Below the pieces are notes generated by a model that was given only the letters and a program-made list of their open reading frames with translations, made no database searches and was not told where the DNA came from. DNA of 64,000 nt from Paragordius varius. Lineage: Eukaryota; Nematomorpha. The DNA is taken from contig OZ176055.1 of NCBI GenBank assembly GCA_964247055.1, forward strand, positions 8,432,001 through 8,496,000, read 5' to 3'. Of the stretch, positions 35,157 to 47,400 are shown piece after piece. A program made the translations under genes and the position numbers. Position 1 is the first letter of the stretch, and every line of letters starts with the position of its first letter.

Positions 35157-38100
35157 ATGAGTATTTTAGCCATATTGTATGTGGTGTTTGATCCGAAAAC
35201 TGGGCCTACGATTCGTTATCAGGTTAAAAAATTTGTTTAATTGGTGTTCAGGAGCCGGAAAATTATTTGAAACAAGATGTGTTTGATATCAATCATTCTT
35301 GCTTTATACCGAAACCACAAATTCAAAAAAATATAATCAAATTAATTTTGCCAAATTATTATGTGATGGGATATCCAGTGTGCTTGGAAGATACCGTTTA
35401 CGATAGAAATATGTTTATGTTTAACGTTTGTATGGTTATATCTCCGAGCGATATATGCTATGAAAAAAGTTTAATAAAATTAGCTCTGTTTTATGAAACG
35501 TTGGAAGTTTTTGTGAAATTCAATATAGATAGAAAAATTACAAATACTTGTCCAATGCATCAAATTGGCCAACATTCTTTTCTAATCTCTCACAAATTAG
35601 ACATGATATTAATAATAAAGGTAGCACCACAATTTTCTTCGGTAAATGTATTTATTTTTTTTATTTAAGAGATGATAGGATCTTATCGTTAAAAACAAAA
35701 AGAGACGAAAAGATACCAATAGACACCATAGATGATTACGACATACCCATTTTTATTGATCAAAAATGTTATGATTCCATGGATATACTTGTGAAAAAGG
35801 TTTACTATTTTAGAACTTTAAAACTTTAAATACCGATTATTTTTCGTTTTGTAATACTCAAAATGCGGACACAAATTGATATTGTGTACCGGGAACATTG
35901 TTTTCATGATTGTAAAAAAATAATTACTTTCAATTAAATTGGTGCATAGCAAATATTTTAAAATATTGTGCACATTGTATTTATCATAAATTCAAATTAA
36001 AAACTTAAACTTGGCCAAATTTAATTTAACTTATTTAAAATAAAAATGTTGTCTTTACTTTCAATCAATATTTTTGATTTGTAAAAACTCCTAGAATTGT
36101 TTGCAAAAATGTTAATTTATACCTCTAAAATGGTTTTCCCACAAATTTTAGTTTTACTGAGGTTAATTTTACATAAAGTGAAATTAAAAGCATGGTCATA
36201 GGCTTAATCCAATTGTACCCTTATTAGGACATTATTACAACAGAATCAAAAAACAATAATGTTATTAAAAGCTTTAAATCATAATAAATCTTTGGTTTTA
36301 GAAATTTTTTGCAGTGTTTGTATAGGTTTATTTTTATTAAATTTCCGTAATACATTTTTATTTTTTAAAAATCTAGGTTTATCCTTTTTTTAAAACTTGT
36401 ATCATTAAAAATATCTATAATATAAGCTCAGATTTACAACTATGTATTCTTTTGCCTTTAAGCGCTTTATTGTAACTTTGGAAAAGGGGTTGTATCAGTA
36501 TTAGTTCGCAATTTTTTTGGTTAGTATAGTTTACCTCGCTTCGAAAACTAGGATATAGCTTTTGTCAGTTGATTAATTATATTTTAATTCAGTAATATCT
36601 CACAGTAAAAATTTAATCGGATAAAATTTAAATAATCTGATAGTAGTCTTAAACTTTCTGTTTACATATATCAAATTGAATTTCCATAATTATAACCCAA
36701 GCCTTGCCACTCCAACACTAAAACCCTATTCCGTTAAATGAATTTAAATTATTTTTAGGAATTTGGAGTTATTTTATGCGCTGTGAATTAAATATCTTGC
36801 ACTAAAATAAGTTAAAAATGGCTAACAAAACTTTAATTTATGTGCAGTATGCGGTACATATAAAATTATCAACGATGCACTTGTATTTTTCATAGCAGGA
36901 TTATAATTCATCGTTTTGATTATCATTTAATACATTTTATTTTGTAGACTTATTTATTTTATAGTTGTCGATGTATATTGATGGATTTAATGACGTTACC
37001 AGAATAGCCCAGATGGCCAATGTGAATAAAAGGATTGTTAAAACATGCTTAAATAATTTATTGTGAGATAATTTCTTTTAATTGACATTTTGAGTGAAAA
37101 AACTGAAAATTTTACAAAGGGGTCGCAAATTTTTTTTATTTCGAATTGGGAAAATAACAATCATTTATATTTAGCATCATAAAAATTAATTTTATTGAAA
37201 AACAACATTATTTTTGTATCATAATAATTAACGAAAACGATTAATACTGCGTAGGCAAACAATTGATTTTTTTATTAAATTTTCGTGCTTATAAACAGAA
37301 GCCTATGTGATTTAAAAATACGTTGATGGTTTATATAATATTTATATAGTTTGATAAATAAAAATTGTCTAAATAGTTGTCTAATGTCATTTAATAGCAA
37401 TATAAACTTTTATAGATATAAGTTTTACAAGAGCAAAAATATAGGATAATTATCCGCTCAAAAAGGAATTTAACTGTTTGTGATAAAACAGGGTGTTCAA
37501 CATGGGGCCCTTAAAATATTTTTCCAGCCCGTGAAAAATGTTTGATATAAAATTTTACCAAATCTAAGTAAAAGGGATTTTCTTAGACAAGTTTTCTGAA
37601 TATCTATTTCCAAATTTTTGCTATAAACTAGCAAAAATATTTTAAAATAGTAATTTTTACAGTATTATATTTTAAAAAATTTGTTAATGCCCATATATTA
37701 TAAGAAAATCCTAAAATGCGGCTCGCGAAGCCATTTGTGTTGGTCACCCTCGTAAAAAAACATAGTATAATAAAAAAGTATATTGGCATAAAATCTTTAA
37801 AAACGCATGCTTCTTTAAGTCTTGTTGTTGAATTATTAAAATATATATTCATATTTTTTCCTTTAGAGCCCAGAAAATTCTCAAAATTATACCGCCATTT
37901 AATGTAATTTTCCTAATATTTTTAATACATATAATATTTTCAATTTCACTTATCCTTGCTATATATAATACTTTTATAGTATTCCAATGTGTATATGTGC
38001 ACCAAAGAAATTTTGCATTTTTGTAAAGCTGGTCTCACCTCACAAACATTACGGGAACAATGCATTCAATATGTTAGGCTTAATGGTATAAAAATTATAA

Positions 38101-39580
38101 AGATAAAGTAAAAACTTAAAGACAAATATTTTTTTATAAAAAACGGCTGATAATTTTTTAATCCTTAATTTTTTCCATATCACCCGAATAATTAAAATTG
38201 TTTTATGCTATAATTGAGTGTGTTACCAATGTACATCTCTTTTTCCTATTTTGCAACAACCTCAAACAATAATAGGACATAGTAATAAAATGTTTTAAAA
38301 AATGGCTGCCTTTAACAAAAAAAATATTGGTTAGTCTTTTAGTTTGTACCCTTTTTTCTTTATAAGTTATATTTTAAGCGTAATTGTTGAAAAATTTTGA
38401 ACTTAAATATTAATAAAAGATAATTTTAATAAGTAAAAATATTTAATTATCATATTTAACGTATAAGATTTGAAACTCCCCAAGTTTGCCGATATATGTA
38501 TGCTATATTCCAAACTTAATGCCAAAACAACTTTTGAAGATATCTGCACAACATATAAACCCCTTCAATATCACATTGATGAAAAGTATTGAGAAATAAA
38601 TAAATTTTATATTTTTTGTTAGGAAATTAATTTTTTATGGATTAATTCATAACTTAATACGTTTGCGTCAAATGTACCCTGTTATGAAACCTAATAATCC
38701 CAATCCTATTACAATGGAAACGCAAAAATTATTAGGTTCTCACCCAAAATTAAGGTTGGATGGATCGATGGATATAAATCAAATGAGCTCTATCACAGGT
38801 TAATTTTATTAGAAATATTATAAAAAGCAATTTTTAAATTCTGTTTTAAAATTTGACCATTTTTACTTTAAAATAAATTTTTGAATGTACCCTATCTGAT
38901 TCGGATTTATATCAATAATATTACATATTGGTGCGAGGACATAATTTGATATTTGAGTTTTTCCACAAATTAACCAATATTATACATTGGGTCAAAAATT
39001 TATAGCATTAAATTTAACTTTTTATACTCTTTTCTTTAATTACTATAAACTTGGTTTTCCGTCATTTTTTTTCTATTCTAAAAGTATATTCTCACATTTC
39101 ACGTTGCTCATGTTATAATAATTATTGATTTATGTTACAAGAGCATTAAAATTTAACTAAAAATTATATACCATTACCTTAAATTCTACTTTAAACACTT
39201 AAATTCACTTTTGCTTAAATTTAACTTTGAACATTACAAATTCATCCTTAAACACTCTAAATTCACCTTAACAATAGATTAAGTTGAAAGAAGCCAAAAA
39301 CTACCTATTTTATATTTATATAGTTAAAACTTTGTTTAAAATAAACATAATTAATATAAAAATGATATACCATAAAGAAAAATATTTTATATCAATAATG
39401 AGTTAGTTTAGCTCAAATTTATTATTAGGGTGAATTTGAAATGTCCATGGGCAAATTTGAGTAAATGGTATATTATATTTTTCAATCTTAAATCTGTTTT
39501 TTTTATTCATAGGCTTGAATGTGAATGAGCTCGTAAACTTATTTAATCAAGATCCACAAATTGTCGTTAATTGGAAATGA
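35157..39580 (+). CDS. NPRL2: NPRL2, GATOR1 complex subunit (at least nine exons)
   Basis: NPRL2 pairs with NPRL3 and DEPDC5 in GATOR1, the lysosomal Rag GTPase-activating complex that turns TORC1 off when amino acids are scarce. Exons: 35157-35222, 35252-35506, 35533-35799, 36965-37062, (one not found), 37980-38085, 38468-38585, 38623-38798, 39513-39580. Three introns are 29, 26 and 37 nt. Family marks in order: VVFDPKTGPTIRYQEPENY, GYPVCLED, LALFYETLEKNYKYLSNAS, DYDIPIFIDQK, LSMYIDGFNDVTRIAQMANV, NNLL, YSNVYMCTKEIL, REQCIQYVRLND, FADICMLYSKLNAKTTFEDI, IDEKKLIFYGLIHNLIRLRQ, MYPV, ending LFNQDPQIVVNWK against DPNIIICWK in human. Phases agree except between 37062 and 37980, where a roughly 37-nt exon (the YYGVV..SIFQ part) is required but was not located. 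Confidence 0.93.
39165..39475 (+). repeat. Family D palindromic element in the last NPRL2 intron
   Basis: Left end TATATACCATTACC and right end GTAAATGGTATAT are inverted. Both arms carry several TTAAATTCAC / GTGAATTTGAA units. It accounts for almost half of the 714-nt intron 38799-39512. Confidence 0.6.
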
Positions 39581-41411
39581 TGATATTATAGATTAATTAA
39601 ATATCAACTCTAAACAATTGCTTTTTGTGGTAGCTTGCTTTCTAAATAAATTAAAATCATTTATTTATAATATTTGTATGTATGTATTGCGCGGCTATAT
39701 TAAGAATATGTATTTGAAACAAATTAAAATCTATCTATAAAGTATGTGAAAATATAGCATTTTATAATTACAATTAAGCTAATGTTGCTTGCTTATACAT
39801 AATAATATATAGAATTAATTATATAACCGGGTTCATATTACAAGTGATTAAAAGATAAAAAAGAGCCTTTTTTACACAATAAATTATTTGGAAAATAAAA
39901 ACTAAAAATCAATGGCAATCAATATTAATCACAAATAATCATCTAAAATTATATTGGTCTGTTGCTTTAAAAAATAAGTTAAAAAGTATGAAAAAAACAG
40001 GTGTTTTGCTTTGGTATTTTATTACATGTGTATGTTAATACTATTGAATTTAATTCTCTTTAAGTAGTTACAAAGTATTTGATAAAATAAATGGTGTGGT
40101 ATGGTATACATATAAAATATAAAATAATCACAATGTTAAATAATTATAAAATATATAATATAATTATATATTCTGACTAACAATTTTGGTTTGGTTATCA
40201 AGGTTAGAGAATGAGTGTTAAACTATAGGAGAATAACTGAAACTGATGAAGGTATTTGTTTCAAAAAACTTTGCTAAATTATATAAAGGAGATTGCAGCT
40301 AGAGTAATGAAAACGATTGCAGGTGAACCTAAAAGACAATGGGAAAATGTTATTATAAATATTTAAAATATTTATTGATAGAAATATGCGAATTGATTTT
40401 TCCTAACTATATTCGCCATTTAAATCATTAATACAGAGAGCCAAATGTTTATTGATTTAGTTCCAAACAAGTTTTGACAATTTATACCATATATTTAAAA
40501 AAATAATTGACAAAGGTGCTAAAATTAATACTATCATCATAATTATTTTATTATGTTTTTAAATAAAGTATAACTCCAATTTTATAAAAGCCGTTTTTCA
40601 GTTAATACGCTGGAATGTAGGGCTTAATGAGCTGACTTAAAATACACTTTATAGATGTCATATTTTCCTGAAAATTTACAAATTATAATTTCAAAATTAT
40701 TTACCGCAAAAATAGCGGCTAAAAATTTTCCCATCTAAACTTTTAATGCATAAACCATTGGGCCGTTTAAGTCGGCTCATTCTCAAAAGGCCATTTTAGT
40801 TTATAATACTGGACTATAATAAGTCTTGTAATAAAATTGATATCTACGTTTGAATAATTTTATATATTCATATGTCTTCTCTTATTTTCAGTGGCAAAAA
40901 TAAAACTTTTTCCTGTAACCGTATATGTAATGGATGCAAGGCGGTTTTTTTAAATTTGCATATTAAAGATAATGGCTAAAGGTCAGAAGTATAGGAATAG
41001 CTTTCTACTGAAATGCCTTAATCCAATAACAAAATTAATATTATCAACACTTAAGTTATTTTCATGATTATTACAAACTTATTAAAAAATAAATTCGAAA
41101 ACGATTTTTTTAAATGCCGTTTTTTTACTGCAGTATTATATTAAATGTGTGCGTATATACGTGTATTTTTAGGCTGATATCAAGGTTCTTCTATCTATCC
41201 ATGAATTTATTAATTAATTTGTATATTTTACCAGTCTGCGCTCATGAAAGCATTCATAATAGTTTAATAGTGTAACATAAAAATAATTTCGCCTTTTACG
41301 TAAGCCATAACCCATATAATCAACGACCATCAGATATATTAATTTATCATTTTAAAATTTTACATCAATAATTAACATATGTTAATTTATCATTTTATTT
41401 TACATCAATAA
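39581..41411. other. Intergenic stretch between converging genes
   Basis: AT-rich, no gene seen. A possible NPRL2 poly(A) signal AATAAA lies near 39646. Tracts near 40730-40800 (AATAGCGGCTAAAAATTTTC, GGGCCGTTTAAG) look like worn repeat sequence. Confidence 0.4.
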
Positions 41412-44400
41412 TTACCATATGTTATACCCGATTTCTATACTGGTTATTTTTATATCGGTCGTAAACACGGTTTGTCTGCCTAACCGATGAGAATCTTTCA
41501 CACCAATTATTTCCAATTAAAAATGTTCTTTTTATTTGGTTTTTAAAGGTTATTAAGCAAAGATGCCAAACAATTTTAAATGAATTTAAAAACGGTAATA
41601 CGAATTGATAATTCATTAAATATGCTAACCTATAAACCTCTATTTTTTTAACTTTAAAATTTTCCAATTAAAACATTATAATTTAAATTTGATATAAACT
41701 AACCTATAGTAACGTAAGCTGAACTAGGTTTTGCAGTAGTTGGCGCCATATCTGTCGTAAAAAATTAATTTATAGAGTATATTATATGTCATTCTACTTT
41801 GCAATAAAAATTTATAATTCCGTTTTTTATGTATACCATTTCTAAGCGGGGCCGTTGCAGATACCTCCCTCGGGGATCCGGTCATCAACATATTTATATT
41901 ATCAAGAGCTAAAAATAAAATTAGATAAAACAATTTTACTTCTGTTTCTGGAAGCATCAGGACTTGCTAGAAAGATTCATATAAAAAATATAATTTAGAA
42001 AAATAATCTTGATACCACAGTTAAAATATTACAGCGTTAAAACAGTTAAAATAATAAAAATAATATTATGATTATGTCAAAGATAAGATATATAAATTTA
42101 AACAACGAATATTGTGTGGAAGACGTGCAATTTTATAAAGTTAGTGACACACTTATGTGACAAATGGTGCGATGTTTTAGACATGCTACAATCCCTTTGT
42201 GCTATATTTATATTTGGTGCTAATAGAAGATAGTCTGTGTTCTTGTGAGTTAGGAGAGACAGTATTATTGGAGAATGTGGTACAGTACGTGATTACAGAA
42301 TAAGTCTAACAGAGGAGAAAGTATAGAAAAGAATAGAGAAAGAGACATTGAAAGAAAGAATCGTGTGGGCTTAGTTGAACAACGATAAACACAAAAAACA
42401 CATTTATAAACACATAGATGTATGAAGGTAAGTGAGTGACACACAGAGGATATACGCACTAGGAAATAGAGTTGTGACAGCATCTGATAGCATTTGTGGG
42501 TTTGTGATGGTATTTGCTTCTATAGGTGACATCGTTTGACCATCCATTCCCATAGGAGCAGGGGGGACTAGAGGTGTAATCCCCATTATTTCACCCTTTT
42601 CCCCAACATGACTTTCCACGGTGTGAGGTGGAAGGCCACTTATCATTCCACCTCCTTCGGGTTGTGGCATAGGGGCCACACTACTACTACTACTTCCTTC
42701 AACGGTTTGTCTATTGCCTGCAAGAGCACTTCCCGCTATAGCGCCCCCAACAGCGGCCGCGGCAGCCGGGATTATAACACTCCCAATATCTGGTCCGCTT
42801 TGCATGGTTGTCATCATATCAGACGATGATGCCGACTGGGGAGGTATGGTAACATCACTCGCCACATCGCTTAACGGAATTAAGGATGGGAATTGGGATG
42901 TAGTTTCGACTCCGCCTTGGCCATCAACCATCAAGTCTGATAAGCCCGGGCTGTGAGTCGTGATTCCCATCATTTCTCCTGGTGATGGTGAGACAGGAGG
43001 CACTTGTGAAGCATGCAACATAGTTTGCTGCGCATTCATATGCGGCTGTGATGGTGCCAAGCTATTTTCAGCTATGGCTATGGGTGAAGATGGCGGCATG
43101 CTAGTATTAGCCATTATATTTCCAACGCTATGGGATGGAATAAGTGTAGATTGGCCAGCCATCGGTTCACCCTCTGACTGAGGTTGAGGTAAAGCAGCGA
43201 CAGGTACAAAAACTTTGGGTATCATAGGCGGTGTCATGGAACTCTGTGCAACACCTGGTTCAGAACTGGGCTCTGGCATTGATTGATTGTGCCAAGGTGT
43301 CATAGCACCGATAACAGCTGGCATCATGGGTTGACCACTTGCGCCCATGAGTGACATATTGGTTTGAATAGGATTTTCTATGGAACCGAAAAAATCTTCA
43401 TTTATTTTTGGCACTCGATTCGTATCTAATGGTGATTGGGGCATTACAATGCCCCCCTGAATATCACCACCTGTGTGTAATTGACTTATATTTGTGGTGG
43501 GCATGCTTGGTTCAGGCCGTTGTAAACCAGGCAAAGGTATGAGAAGAGGGTATGGAGTGAAATTAAAACCAAAACTTCGTTGTGTACTTGCTAATAAATG
43601 AGAAAATTTTCAAATTTAAAATGTGTTTATCAAAAAAATTATCATTATAGATATAATCTTGTAAAAAGAAAGAAAAAGCATATAAAGCTATTTATCATTC
43701 CATATATTATACATCCACTTTTTCACCCATGGTGGTTGGTTATGTGCAAGAAAACCGTGGCGGTGAATATAATTCTTTAAGCATGAACTATCTACAATCT
43801 ACTAGATCATACTTAAATTAAAAATGGATCGATTATTTTCACCGGGGAGAAGCAATATTTGGATATATCTCTTCAAATCTAATATATTGGAGTGAGTATC
43901 GTTATCATGATGTATGCTTGTTTTATTAATAGGAAAGGTCTCAGAATTCAAAGAATTTTGAGCCATCAAATGGTGGGTCGGTGCATATATCACAGTGTTG
44001 TTGCGAACATAGTAATTCCAATCAAAATGGTGCAAAGGTGGATAATACAATTTAATGCCTCGAGCTTGAGTGCTTTCTTTCAATTTAATCATTTTTTTTT
44101 CATACATAAATGAGTATTAGTGGTTTTACAATTAATTTAATTAAAAGCCTAATTCAAAAAAAAATGGTAGGGAGAAAATTATACATAAAATGAATAAAAA
44201 AAATGTTACAGAAACTTTACTTGAAATCTGAATATTTTTGGTTATTTCTCTGGAACCTTGGCCAGGCATATCTGCTCTACACACTAATCTGGCCCCATTC
44301 AGGTCTGGATTTCCCTTTACTCTTACCTTTAAAATGGAAAGAGTGCCTTGCGTCATAGGGTCAGTCAAAGTTAGATTCAATGGTAAATCCGCTCTAGCAT

Positions 44401-47400
44401 TAATAAATATAAAAGATTTTTAACCGCTAATATTGTTTGTTAGCAATAGATTTGTAATATATTTTACGAGACCAATTTGTAGTCAAAATTATAGAATAAA
44501 GTAGTCAACCAAACATCCGAATATTCAAATAAAAAATATCCAATTTGAATGCGTCTTCAATTATAACTGAGCCTTTTTTAGCCGTTAATTTAATTTGTAA
44601 AAGCCGTTTAAATATTTGACCCTTATTATAAATATTAAAGCTATATTTAATTATAAATAATTGTATTAAACAATTATATTTTCATAGTTGTGATTTACGT
44701 TTTAAAATAAGGAATTGTCGCTTAATTATATCATTCAAATGCCTTATCGTTTTCTGATTAAAAATGCATTTGGAAATTTTTAAGATGACATTAGATATAT
44801 TTAAACAAAGTCATTGAGTAAAAAAATGTTAAAATATATCATTAATATTTGAATTATATTGTTGCAATCGATGAATTTAATCGATCTTTATCATGTTTCT
44901 GAAGAGGCATTTTGGTTTTTGCCATATCAAAAGGTACCAGCCATATGAATATTAAACTTTTAGCTTTTTCCAAAAAAATTTAGCAAATAATCATTTTTTA
45001 TAATTGATATAAGTTATTTTCCATATCAATTCATCTTTTTTGTATTTTATTAAAAATAATAAGAATGAATGAACAAACAATAATGTGGGGGACCGTTATT
45101 TGATGGAGTATTAAATAAATGTAAAACTTAAAGTAAAAATGATAGATAAATAATGAGGTCTTACTTAGTAACTGGGGCATTGTTGATGTACCACATTAGA
45201 TTAGCTGGGGCTTTGGCTTGACATGTAAATATGGCGGTTTGCCCGATTCCAATAGGCCCATATTCTTCAAGGATGCGTAAGCTTTCTCCCTGGTTGGGGG
45301 GATCTACACCAAAATTATATAAAAAAGAAACTTATTATCAAAATTAACATAAGTTGAAATATAATGTAATGGTTAGCAAATATTTCATATATGTATATGT
45401 TTCAACGATCAAGCCATATCAGTATATTTTTAACGATTATATTTATTCGGTTACAAATTATTTTTAAATATAGGTCATCTGCTCTTTGATTACATATGAC
45501 ATAGAGCATTGGTTTTCAACCTTTTTTTAATCACGCCTTACCAAAATGAACACATAAATGCGCCCCCCACTCAAAAAAATCCAAATCCCAATCAATGAGA
45601 TCCGTATTTGCAATTTTTGAAATATTTTTCATATCGGTGACAAATCTTGACAATTTGCGCCTGAAATTTTTCCAAATGTTTCTGGTTTTGTTTTTTACTT
45701 ATATTCTCCAAATTTTTCGCGCGCCCCTTAGATTTTTCTAGGCCCCCCTGTAGGAACCACTTACATAGAGCAACCAATTCTAATATATAATCTCTCTCAC
45801 CCTTGTAAAAAACACCTCTTCTCAACTATTTAGCTAAATAAATCCTATCACAAACTTTTCAATTTTCAAAAAGGTCCTAGATTAAATTATTATTCTATAA
45901 AAGTTTAGTGTATTCTACAAATGAAGTGGTATAATGAGGGAAGTAGCTACCGTATATATGATAAGTTTATTAAAATAATACTTTATGAAGAATATATTAT
46001 TTAATACTGTGTTCCTGAATTTTATTTTACGATAAAACTTTATACATGAAAATACCATGAATCTGAAAAAATTCTAAAGAATAAAAATCATATTGTTTTA
46101 GATAACAAAGCCTTTTTTAAAATGGCTAGATTTTGTAATTACAAAATAATTGTTTTAAAAAGAGCGCGCGATATTTGCAATCAATATGGAATCCGTCAAT
46201 AAACTATTTATTTCAAAAATGTATGAAGTACAGTAAAAATTGGAATTATGCGGACAAAACGTAAAAATATATTTTTTTCAAAAGACAACCATACTTATCG
46301 TGATTTTTTTTTAATTACATCCTTATTAAAATTTTCAAACTATGAAATAGAAATGTATTATAGTAATACAATCAATTATATATTTTACAGTGGTAATTAT
46401 ATATTTTATTATAAGAAAATTAAGGTTTAAAAAGTGCGGTTGTCTTTTAGAAAAAAATATTTGTTTTTATATTTTTGCATTCTGTCCGTATAATTTCAAT
46501 TATTAAATTTTAGTTTCATTTTCAAAACCAATAAATAATGGATATCGTAAAAGAGGTTAAAATTAAACTTACCAAAAACTTGCAAATATGCTTCTTTAGT
46601 AACAGTATCATCACTGATAACGACACATCGGTATAAACCTTGATCAGATTTTTTTAACGGCGATAAAATAAAGGATGTTTTGTTTGCATTAAAGTTTTTG
46701 ACACGATCCTTCCATGCACCCATAGCCTATTTGGAAAATTTTCTTAAAAAATATCAAATTTATATCGGATTTCAGTGTGAATAAGTAAGTATACATTGAT
46801 AGTTTTTCCTTAAATATTGTCAGATGGCAGCTTATTTATCAAAGAGAAATATTATAGGGCTATTTTTTTTCGCTTTTTACTCATATTAGCTAAAATAATG
46901 TTCTTTGCTGGTTATTTTATCAGTTAGTATTTACTAAAAAAAATAGACTTGTAAACATACTAACTCGCACTTTATATCAAATTAAAACTGCATTGTTTTT
47001 TGAACTAAGAGCAAAAAACCATAACTTAAGAATGATATGTTAGATAGAAGCAACTATGTATTCCTAACAAATATAAATCTCTTTCCTTTACACGATCATT
47101 GCATACAAATTAGGCCATATTTTTGTTCACAAATACTCTGTGTGTACTATTGACGCATATGCGTTTGAACCTTTTTTATATCGTTTCAAAGTACAAGATT
47201 TTAGTATTCTTATGACAATCTCCCTTAAAATATAAATTACGAAACATTAATCGTTTTTACTTAAGAAAAGAAGAATTACATATATAGTATGCACATTAAT
47301 GTTAGCCAATTCACATTATGTGTAGCCGATTAGCAATACAGTAGTATATGGGTAAAATACAACAATGGTTGAAATTAAACAATTTTTACCTATTTTACAA

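Noticed and set aside
42608-43181. Plus-strand open frames across the Ig stalk exon.
   Set aside because: They are shadows of the G+C-rich minus-strand exon.
43802-44107. 101-codon minus-strand frame inside the Ig gene, and an overlapping frame with a membrane-like end (IIHLCTILIGITMFATT).
   Set aside because: The exon before (44221) and after (43590) already join in phase, and the acceptor options here lack a pyrimidine tract. An alternative 3' exon cannot be excluded.
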